From an uncultured Bacteroidales bacterium (lineage in GTDB: Bacteria; Bacteroidota; Bacteroidia; Bacteroidales; Paludibacteraceae), in contig CAIYTJ010000486.1 in assembly GCA_903929065.1 (NCBI GenBank), forward strand, positions 1 through 14,305: a DNA stretch of 14,305 nucleotides, given 5' to 3'. Positions 1 to 6,562 of this stretch are shown piece after piece; position 1 is the stretch's first letter, and the number at the start of each line of letters is the position of its first letter. The notes beneath the pieces are model-generated. The model ran no database searches, had not been told where the DNA came from, and saw only the letters and a list, made by a program, of their open reading frames with translations. The translations under genes and the position numbers were made by a program.

Positions 1-265
1 CTTCGATGGCATATTCACCATAAGCAGTTGTAAATATTAGAATTGGTTTCTTTTCCAGTTGCTTTACAAGTTCAAATCCGTTCAAATCAGGCATTTGAAT
101 ATCCACAAACAATAGATCAATTTCATTTTCACTCAAAAACCTGAATGCTTTAGTTGGATTGGTAAATTTTTCTACCAATTCCAGAAACGGAGTTTGATTA
201 ATATAGCGTTCAATCACACTTAAAGCCAACGGCTCATCATCCACAATCACACATCTCATTGTCAT
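1..265 (-). CDS. LytTR-type response regulator, N-terminal receiver part (partial)
   Basis: This is the first 88 residues of a response regulator that runs off the left edge of the window. I translated it from the ATG at 265, which overlaps the kinase stop codon as ATGA. A start two codons later (Met3, MRCVIVDDEP) is equally typical of the family. The receiver hallmarks are intact: the acidic pair D9-D10 in VIVDDEPLA, the phospho-acceptor D55 in FVDIQMPDLNG, and the switch threonine region FTTAYGEYA at 78-86. These sequences are those of the receiver fused to a LytTR DNA-binding domain in Bacteroidota, usually partnered with a His_kinase-family (LytS-like) sensor such as the gene just upstream. 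The DNA-binding domain is outside the window, so LytTR is inferred from receiver type and partner. Its gene position suggests that it responds to the same signal as the secreted enzymes encoded in front of it. Confidence 0.9.
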   Translation of the reverse strand, partial: MTMRCVIVDDEPLALSVIERYINQTPFLELVEKFTNPTKAFRFLSENEIDLLFVDIQMPDLNGFELVKQLEKKPILIFTTAYGEYAIE

Positions 266-1299
266 AATATTGGAATTATAAGTGTAACATCGTAATAATT
301 TTCAAGTGAATTAATTGATATAGTGTGCTTTTCACCATAAAGTAGATTTAAGCGGCTAATGCTGTTTTCAATTCCAAATCCATTGTTTTCAGTAGTTGGT
401 TTTGTCTTGCCTTTTTTATTAAAACAATCAAATATCAGCATTTTATTTTCAATTTTGAAGGAAATTACAATTTTACTGTTGTTTTCCAGACTTGTTCCGT
501 GTTTGAAAGCATTTTCAATAAATGAAATAAACAACAAGGGAGGTATTTCAAAGTCAATATATTGTTCTGGCAATCTGAGCTCAATAATCATATCTTTTTC
601 AAAGCGAAGTCTCATTAAATCAATATAACTCTGAATAAACTCAAACTCTTTACTAATCAACACTTTACCACTTGCATTTTCATAAATCATGTAACGCATT
701 AATTTTGAAAGCTTAATAACAGCTTCTTTGGCTTTAGGTGAATCAAGGTCAATTAGAGCATAAATATTATTCAGCGTATTCATTAAAAAATGCGGACTCA
801 CCTGATTACGAAGCATTTCCAGTTGCATTTCAGAATTCTGTTTTTCAAGAATGTGATGTTTTTCTTCATTCTCATACCATTTTTTTGAAAAAAGAAGTCC
901 GGAATCAACTCCTACTATTAACAATGCATACATTAAAAGATGTGCGTAAGGTGGAATTGGTGATGGTTTGTTCTGGTCAATATTAACTACTGTTCTCTGC
1001 GGTTTATAGGCATTGTCGTAGTAATAATATGAAAAAGAGCACATTGCAATAAAACTCAGAATGGAAATGGTGTAGATAATGTATTTTTGGCGTAATAAAA
1101 ATTTGGGTGCAAATAACCAATGATTGATTGCAAAAACGGGAATCAACAAAATCTGGTCCTGCCATATTTTCAAAACATGAAGCCAGCTTATTTCTCCGTT
1201 TACGCGGGTAAAAAGAACCGGTAATCCGAAGAGAATCAGGAAAATAAATATAATTATCAGATATTCAATATAATCTGTGAGTTTCCGGTTTTTACCCAT
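262..1299 (-). CDS. LytS-type membrane sensor histidine kinase
   Basis: A 345-residue inner-membrane histidine kinase of the His_kinase (LytS/YehU) family. Four hydrophobic segments are visible at about residues 12-31, 49-66, 73-93 and 118-138, with no large extracytoplasmic domain. The signal may therefore be sensed in or near the membrane. A short coiled linker (about 143-165) leads to the phospho-acceptor motif QVSPHFLMNTLNNIYAL with His170. The ATPase part has the N-box IENAFKHG (261-268) and a glycine box NGFGIEN (306-312). The start overlaps the phosphoesterase stop by one base (TAATG), and the stop overlaps the regulator start (ATGA). Three consecutive products, one secreted and two signalling, are thus translationally coupled. 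It should phosphorylate the regulator encoded next. Ligand unknown. Confidence 0.93.
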   Translation of the reverse strand: MGKNRKLTDYIEYLIIIFIFLILFGLPVLFTRVNGEISWLHVLKIWQDQILLIPVFAINHWLFAPKFLLRQKYIIYTISILSFIAMCSFSYYYYDNAYKPQRTVVNIDQNKPSPIPPYAHLLMYALLIVGVDSGLLFSKKWYENEEKHHILEKQNSEMQLEMLRNQVSPHFLMNTLNNIYALIDLDSPKAKEAVIKLSKLMRYMIYENASGKVLISKEFEFIQSYIDLMRLRFEKDMIIELRLPEQYIDFEIPPLLFISFIENAFKHGTSLENNSKIVISFKIENKMLIFDCFNKKGKTKPTTENNGFGIENSISRLNLLYGEKHTISINSLENYYDVTLIIPIL

Positions 1300-2975
1300 T
1301 ATTGCACGGCTATTTTTTGATAGGAAACATTTTGACCATTCTCAATTAATTCTGCAATATAAATACCTGATTTTAAAATTGCTCCATTTCCATCATTCAA
1401 ATGGACATTCAGTATATTTTTAGAATCTGACAGATAACTTTTATCAATTGTGCGAATCAGCTTTCCTTCCAGATTAATAATCCGTATTTCAAAATTTGAC
1501 TCCAGCGGTTGATTAAATGTGAAGTTAATCAATTCATTTGCAGGATTCGGATAAACCATCCAGGTTGGAAAATTGCTCATTGAAACATCATTTAAAGCAC
1601 TTATTTTTGAACTTTTTACACCGTATGAATAGAAAATATCGCCGTTTTTCGAAGTCGGTGTTTCATCTTTTGGCAAACGAGCACTCACATAGTCAACTTT
1701 CAGACTATCAGTACTTACCGTAACGCGAATATGTCCGGCACCTTTCAATACAGTTCCGGTAAAAGCTGCTCCGTTGGCAATGTATCCCAGCGAATACGAA
1801 GAATCGCTCGGCATTGGAACGGTTTGATAAACCAGACTATCCAGACTTTCGCGGGCATAGACATGATCGTGACCCTGAAAATACATATTTACATGATTTG
1901 TGACCATTAATTGATGAATTGGCATGGCCCAACCCGGACGATTTGCTGCAAATTTATTCGTTCCGTTATCCAATCCACCCCATTCAAAAGTTTTGGCAAT
2001 TAATACACCACCACGTGTTTCGCCCATAACATGATGGCAAAAAACAAATTTATATTTGGCAGTGCTGGTTTCAAGGGTTTGTTTCAGCCAGTCGTACTGA
2101 GTTTTTCCAATGGTCCAATCCCAGTTTCGGGGTTTATTGTTGGCTGTATAATACCGCCATGCATCAATCACCACAAACAAAGCATCGCCCCATTGAAAAG
2201 CGTAATAATTCTCCGGTTTTCCCATCCCAAAATCTTCAACCGTGTTATTCCCGCTGTAAAAGCCATCCGGTTCAGGATTTGAATAATATTTTTTGCGCCA
2301 GAGCGTTTCATAAACTGCAATGTTATTAGGCGGAGTTTGCAACAGATAATAACCGCTTTCGCCCTCGTGGTTTCCTTCGCAAAAGAAAAACGGCAACGAA
2401 TGACAAACCAACCCAAAATGCGGGCGGTTATCAAGCATTAATTGCTGAATTTGAGTTGTGGTATATGGATTTCCGGAAGTTACCAAATGGTCGTCACCAA
2501 AGGTATCGCCTAAATCAAGCATAAAATCTGCTCCGTCGTTTAACTGGTTTTGCAGACAAATATCCCAAAGCGGATGATACCCTTTTGGATCGTAAGGATG
2601 CGGATCGGCTTCGACGGTGAAAACAAATTTACTTCCCGGTTTTCGCTGTGTAATAAACGTATGTTCCGAACTTGCCAGAAATGTTCCTGTACCAGTTGCA
2701 CGATAACGGGTACGGTAATAATAGCGAGTTTCGGGCAATAATCCTGACATAACAGCCACAACAGGTTCGTTCAATGCGCTGGTAACAACAGATGTGGAAT
2801 TCGGATAATTGCCTTTGACCGTTCCATACTCAAAATATACATCAACCTGAGCACTAAACAACACGTTGATTGTAATGGAATTATTGGTGGGCCGACCCAG
2901 AATTTCAGTGAAAGTCTGAGCAGAAAGACCCACTGAAAATATCGCTAAAAACAGGATTAACAGATATTTCTTCAT
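1299..2975 (-). CDS. T9SS-exported metallophosphoesterase with PAP-like FnIII N-domain
   Basis: A 558-residue exported phosphoesterase. A signal peptide (residues 1-20, ending GLSAQ) is followed by a fibronectin-III/purple-acid-phosphatase-like N-domain (about 21-112), a calcineurin-like metallophosphoesterase domain (about 116-435), and a T9SS type A sorting domain (about 470-558: YPNPANELINF, IINLEGK, SGIYIAEL). Metal-site motifs are complete for the common DxH type: D124-P-H126, GD (156-157), GNHE (201-204), H314/H315, and GHDH (368-371). The tyrosine that follows GDxx in true purple acid phosphatases, and gives their colour, is absent (GDTFGD here). I therefore call it PAP-like in architecture only. 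It should hydrolyse a phosphomonoester or diester at the cell surface. It is clearly paralogous to the C-terminal half of the gene at 8823-11291. It starts 2 nt after the first arylsulfotransferase-like gene ends. Confidence 0.92.
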   Translation of the reverse strand: MKKYLLILFLAIFSVGLSAQTFTEILGRPTNNSITINVLFSAQVDVYFEYGTVKGNYPNSTSVVTSALNEPVVAVMSGLLPETRYYYRTRYRATGTGTFLASSEHTFITQRKPGSKFVFTVEADPHPYDPKGYHPLWDICLQNQLNDGADFMLDLGDTFGDDHLVTSGNPYTTTQIQQLMLDNRPHFGLVCHSLPFFFCEGNHEGESGYYLLQTPPNNIAVYETLWRKKYYSNPEPDGFYSGNNTVEDFGMGKPENYYAFQWGDALFVVIDAWRYYTANNKPRNWDWTIGKTQYDWLKQTLETSTAKYKFVFCHHVMGETRGGVLIAKTFEWGGLDNGTNKFAANRPGWAMPIHQLMVTNHVNMYFQGHDHVYARESLDSLVYQTVPMPSDSSYSLGYIANGAAFTGTVLKGAGHIRVTVSTDSLKVDYVSARLPKDETPTSKNGDIFYSYGVKSSKISALNDVSMSNFPTWMVYPNPANELINFTFNQPLESNFEIRIINLEGKLIRTIDKSYLSDSKNILNVHLNDGNGAILKSGIYIAELIENGQNVSYQKIAVQ

Positions 2976-2977
2976 TT

Positions 2978-4687
2978 TTATCTTTTTATTAATCTGGTTG
3001 TCTGAATTGAATTGTCAGTTTGCACTTTCAGAAAATAAATTCCGCCAGCTATTGACGAAAAATCCTGATTTTCAATTTTCATGCCATTCCAAACAGTTTG
3101 TCCGGTAGAATTTACCAGTTCATAATTTTCATTTCCGGTTGCATCAAGTACACTGATTTTGGATGAAAACGGATTTGGAAATACTTTCAAATCAGACGTA
3201 TTAATGCTGTTTACAAAAGTATTATATTTTTCAATAAAATCACCCGGAGTCATTGTTTTTCCGGTAAAAGCGGCATAATTCAACGGATATTTATATACCC
3301 TGAACACCGAGTTCATGGTTTCACCGGCATGAGTTACATCGACATCGGGCGTTGTTCCCTGCGCCATTACTCCGGTTTTTTGAACGGGACAAATATATCG
3401 CCAAACCATTAATCCTGCATAAGTTACTTCTCTGAATTCGCCAGTCGTTCCGTTGCATATAATGGTATTCCCATTTGGCAACCGGTAAGCACCCGAAATA
3501 TCTTCGGCATACATGGGGTAAGTGGCATCTGCTTTATAGGTCCAGGTTAGATTAGCCGGACTTGCCGGCGTACCGGCTACTAATGTATAATTTCCATTCG
3601 CATCACAAGCCGGAGTAAATTCATCGGCTGTCGAATAAGTTCCGGTTGAACGTCCTAATCCGTTATTAAAACAAGTCATATTACCTGCACCCGGATTTCC
3701 GGCTTTAATCCATTCCACATCATGTTGTTGAAAATAACGCTGATTTGTAGCATTTCCGGCACCATAACAAACCGGATTTCCCCAACGGTACAACAAATCA
3801 CCACCTTTTCCGCGTTTTCCACCGGCATGGCTTTTCGATTCGGCCATGGTGGTGCTGTGGTCAATAATCCATACTTCGCTGTTTCCACGAACGCTCATGG
3901 CAATCTGGTCGAAAGTTGGATTATAATCAATCGAATTCATGTGATTCCAGAACGATGGCAAATTGCGTCCATCCCCATCACAATCAACCAACTCAGGATG
4001 TTGAGCCGGAGTTCCATAGTTGTTTTTGGTGGCGTCAAAATCCTGAATCAAATGATCCCAGGTGTGCCATTCCCAAACCACCGTTCCTCCACTAGGATAA
4101 GTTGGTTTTACTTCTGCCACATAATCGGGCACCATATATCCCTTTGTGGCAACATCCTGATATTTAGCCGGATTAAATCCTGCTGCCAGACAATCAGCCA
4201 GTGTTTTCTTTTCAATAACCAGCATAATTATATTTCCATTGGGTAACAACTTAAAGTCATGATGTTGCATATACGTATCGGTAGCAAAATCGAGGTACCA
4301 AACCAAGTTATCATTCCAGTCATATTCTTCAATGCGACCGCCTTCGCCACCACCGGAACTTAATTTACTTCCTGTTGTCATACACGAACGTAACAAATGT
4401 CCATTTTCCAATAAATAAACAGTTTGCCCCGGAGGATAAATACTGTTGGACCATTGATGAACTACCCGACCTTCGTTATTTATCAGATACGTGGTATGGT
4501 ATTGTTTAGGCGCAAATAATGTATAGCCTTTATACACTTTAGATGTGTCGTTGAGAAATAAACCGACAGTACGGGTTTGAGCAAATAAAGAAGAAGAGAT
4601 AAATATAAAAAGAACCCCCAACCCTCTAAAGGGGAGTTTGAAGTTACTTTTGTTTGCAAAATTGAATTTTTGGGTTTTCATATTCAT
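2978..4687 (-). CDS. T9SS-exported arylsulfotransferase (ASST)-like protein, paralogue 1
   Basis: A 569-residue protein of the arylsulfotransferase family, whose known members move sulfate from aryl sulfates to phenols in the periplasm without PAPS. It is a repeat-rich propeller (motifs like LPNGNIIML and RLPNGNTIIC) followed by a T9SS tag (about 498-569: VFPNPFSSK, AGGIYFLKV). From family knowledge, the E. coli enzyme uses H252, H356, R374 and H436. The matching residues here are H143 (HHDF), H249 (WNHMNSIDY), R267 (SVRG) and H322 (QHDVEW), with the same 18-residue step between the second His and the Arg. The active site therefore looks intact. The signal peptide is odd: residues 18-25 (LPFRGLGV) are encoded by a copy of a short repeat element. 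Met1 (ATG at 4687) or Met3 (ATG at 4681) could be the start, and both give an export signal ending SLFAQ. Activity and substrate are untested inference. Confidence 0.85.
   Translation of the reverse strand: MNMKTQKFNFANKSNFKLPFRGLGVLFIFISSSLFAQTRTVGLFLNDTSKVYKGYTLFAPKQYHTTYLINNEGRVVHQWSNSIYPPGQTVYLLENGHLLRSCMTTGSKLSSGGGEGGRIEEYDWNDNLVWYLDFATDTYMQHHDFKLLPNGNIIMLVIEKKTLADCLAAGFNPAKYQDVATKGYMVPDYVAEVKPTYPSGGTVVWEWHTWDHLIQDFDATKNNYGTPAQHPELVDCDGDGRNLPSFWNHMNSIDYNPTFDQIAMSVRGNSEVWIIDHSTTMAESKSHAGGKRGKGGDLLYRWGNPVCYGAGNATNQRYFQQHDVEWIKAGNPGAGNMTCFNNGLGRSTGTYSTADEFTPACDANGNYTLVAGTPASPANLTWTYKADATYPMYAEDISGAYRLPNGNTIICNGTTGEFREVTYAGLMVWRYICPVQKTGVMAQGTTPDVDVTHAGETMNSVFRVYKYPLNYAAFTGKTMTPGDFIEKYNTFVNSINTSDLKVFPNPFSSKISVLDATGNENYELVNSTGQTVWNGMKIENQDFSSIAGGIYFLKVQTDNSIQTTRLIKR
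4615..4634. repeat. Short CCCC-TAAA-GGGG repeat element, copy inside signal-peptide codons
   Basis: A C-rich/G-rich 20-nt block reading CCCCCAACCCTCTAAAGGGG on the plus strand. It resembles a short dispersed element that I recall from many Bacteroidota genomes. It lies in frame within the ASST-like gene and encodes residues 18-25 of its signal peptide. A second copy in inverted orientation lies at 4727-4745, just before the same gene. Confidence 0.7.
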
Positions 4688-4726
4688 ATTTATAAATGGG
4701 TGAAATATAATGTACTAATTTCTGTT

Positions 4727-4745
4727 CCCTTTAGGGGTTAGGGGT
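4727..4745. repeat. Short CCCTTTAGGGG repeat element, inverted intergenic copy
   Basis: It reads CCCTTTAGGGGTTAGGGGT on the plus strand and is the inverted partner of 4615-4634. In the minus-strand transcript the two copies can pair over 18 bp with one G-U wobble and one bulged A. This leaves a 92-nt loop that contains the start codon at 4687. The copy fills part of the only wide gap (62 nt) in an otherwise tightly packed operon. Confidence 0.7.
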
Positions 4746-4749
4746 AGTT

Positions 4750-6555
4750 TTATCTTGTAAAAATCATTTTTTTGCTAACTCTTTCGTTGTTATTCATAAG
4801 AACATAAAAGTAAAGTCCCTGATTTACACGATTCCCGGAATCGTTCGTTCCATCCCAAATCACTGTGTTTTTTCCACTGAAAAACACCTGATCAGCCAGA
4901 TTCTTTACAACTTTTCCCTGTAAATCATAGATTAAAAGCCGTAATTTTTGATCGGCAGGAAGCTGAAATTCAATATTTGTATTTACACTGAAAGGATTTG
5001 GATAATTCTGAGTTTCAATGCCGTTATTGATATCTGCAGCAATTTTTTTGATGGCAGTAATATCAGCCGGAAGCAGATACGATGGCGAATAACCGGTCAT
5101 AGTTGCACCCGGAGTGAGGTCATGACCTTTAAGTGCGGGATGATCTGATGTATAACGATATGCCCTGAAAGCAGCATTATCAGTCGGATAAGTGTCAGTT
5201 TTGATTTTCTTTATACCACTGCGGGTGAATGGATTGATATATTCCCAAACCACCGAAGTATCAGCCGGTGAAATTTCAAAAAAGTGACCGGAATTCATGG
5301 CGCAGACAAACGTATTTCCATTTGGAAGTCGCTGTGCACTACCGCCAATGGTACTGAAAAATGATGTATTATTCTTACTGGAATACATCCATGTGACTTG
5401 TTTGGAAATATTTTTCTTCTCCTTCATTAAGTTGGAGTTAGCAGGATTGACGATGTTGTAACCGGCGGTTGGAGGGTCGACATAAGCAGTTGTTTTAGTT
5501 CCCGAAGAGTTTAAATATGGATTTATCTCAACGATATAAGACTGTGGAGTCATTTCGTAGAGATTCTGTCCATTATTAAAAATCAGGAAGTTACCTTCTC
5601 CTGGCAAACCCGGTTTAATCCACTGAATATCATGCGCACCACCAATTTGCTTGTTACCGGTCGATGTTTTTTCAGGGTTTGTTGAGAATGATGGCGCAAG
5701 TCCCTGGCCGTATTTGTAAGGATCTCCAAAGCGGTACAGAAAATTACCTGCCGATGATGCTGCCAGTGTTACAGAAGTGGCTGAATCGTTTTTCACAAAT
5801 GTTCCACCGTGGTCAATTACATAAAATTCACCGTGAACTGAATTTATTACCACCTGATCCAGTTGCTGATTGTAATCCATTGAATTACAATGCAACCAGT
5901 CGCTTTTGAGTGGATTTCCGGTCATGTTGATATTGATTTTGCCCGGCGTGTTTTTCACCACACCGTAAGTTGCCGTTTTGGTGGCATCAAAATCTTGTAC
6001 CACGTGGTCGAAAAATGCCCATTCCCAGATAATTCTACCGGCACGGTTAACCTCCACCACCACATCCAGTTGCACACCGGTATATGTTCCTCCGGGAGCT
6101 AATGCCGGATTTGCACCCACGGCCAGACATTGTGCCGAAGTATAATCCTTATTCGCAATGTACATAAAAGTAGAATCGCCCAACTTGGGATTATAGATTT
6201 TTACAAAATCGTGATGCGGATGATAATTCGTTCGTTTTTCTGTGTAAGTCCAAACGGTATTGCCGTTCCAATCCAATTCTTTCCACACATTTGAATTGCT
6301 GGGGTCACCACCAACGGCATCGAGCAAAGTTCCGTTTTCGGTAAACCGTGGATTGGTACCAATTTTCCAGGAATGAATCACATGACCTTCCATATCAATC
6401 AGATACGATGTTCCACCCGAGCCAAAAAGCGTATAGCCGTTATAAGCTTTTGCACTGTTCCAGTATCGGGTTTCAGTAGGAATGAAAAAAGTTTCCTGAG
6501 CCACTAAAACAAACGCGGAACTAATGATAATAAATAGCAAAATGAGTTTTTTCAT
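4750..6555 (-). CDS. T9SS-exported arylsulfotransferase-like protein, paralogue 2
   Basis: A 601-residue paralogue of the next gene. Signal peptide residues 1-20 (ending LVAQ), an ASST-like propeller (about 30-490) and a clear T9SS type A tag (about 515-601: YPNPFSVNTNIEF, LIYDLQGK, NQGLYFYVL). Shared family landmarks are NGYTLFG (39-45), HHDF (114-117), HCNSMDYN (222-229), AHDIQWIKPG (307-316) and RLPNGNTF (409-416). The proposed catalytic histidines align as H115, H222 and H308. The place of the catalytic arginine reads SVHG, so H241 replaces Arg and one extra residue lies before it. The protein may have changed reaction or lost sulfotransfer. It starts 7 nt after the stop of the FGE-like gene. 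A tandem duplication with divergence is the simplest origin of the pair. Confidence 0.84.
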   Translation of the reverse strand: MKKLILLFIIISSAFVLVAQETFFIPTETRYWNSAKAYNGYTLFGSGGTSYLIDMEGHVIHSWKIGTNPRFTENGTLLDAVGGDPSNSNVWKELDWNGNTVWTYTEKRTNYHPHHDFVKIYNPKLGDSTFMYIANKDYTSAQCLAVGANPALAPGGTYTGVQLDVVVEVNRAGRIIWEWAFFDHVVQDFDATKTATYGVVKNTPGKININMTGNPLKSDWLHCNSMDYNQQLDQVVINSVHGEFYVIDHGGTFVKNDSATSVTLAASSAGNFLYRFGDPYKYGQGLAPSFSTNPEKTSTGNKQIGGAHDIQWIKPGLPGEGNFLIFNNGQNLYEMTPQSYIVEINPYLNSSGTKTTAYVDPPTAGYNIVNPANSNLMKEKKNISKQVTWMYSSKNNTSFFSTIGGSAQRLPNGNTFVCAMNSGHFFEISPADTSVVWEYINPFTRSGIKKIKTDTYPTDNAAFRAYRYTSDHPALKGHDLTPGATMTGYSPSYLLPADITAIKKIAADINNGIETQNYPNPFSVNTNIEFQLPADQKLRLLIYDLQGKVVKNLADQVFFSGKNTVIWDGTNDSGNRVNQGLYFYVLMNNNERVSKKMIFTR

Positions 6556-6562
6556 GTGAATC

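Noticed and set aside
1299..2975. True purple acid phosphatase
   Set aside because: The architecture is similar, but the metal-binding tyrosine after GDxx is missing and the first motif is DxH.
3722..4246. 174-codon open frame on the plus strand
   Set aside because: It lies wholly opposite the first ASST-like gene, which has clear motifs and a signal peptide. The plus-strand protein has no recognisable pattern.
4727..4745. Terminator between the two ASST-like genes
   Set aside because: The self-fold of this copy has a stem of only about 3-4 bp and no U tract follows. Pairing with the inverted copy at 4615-4634 is the better reading.
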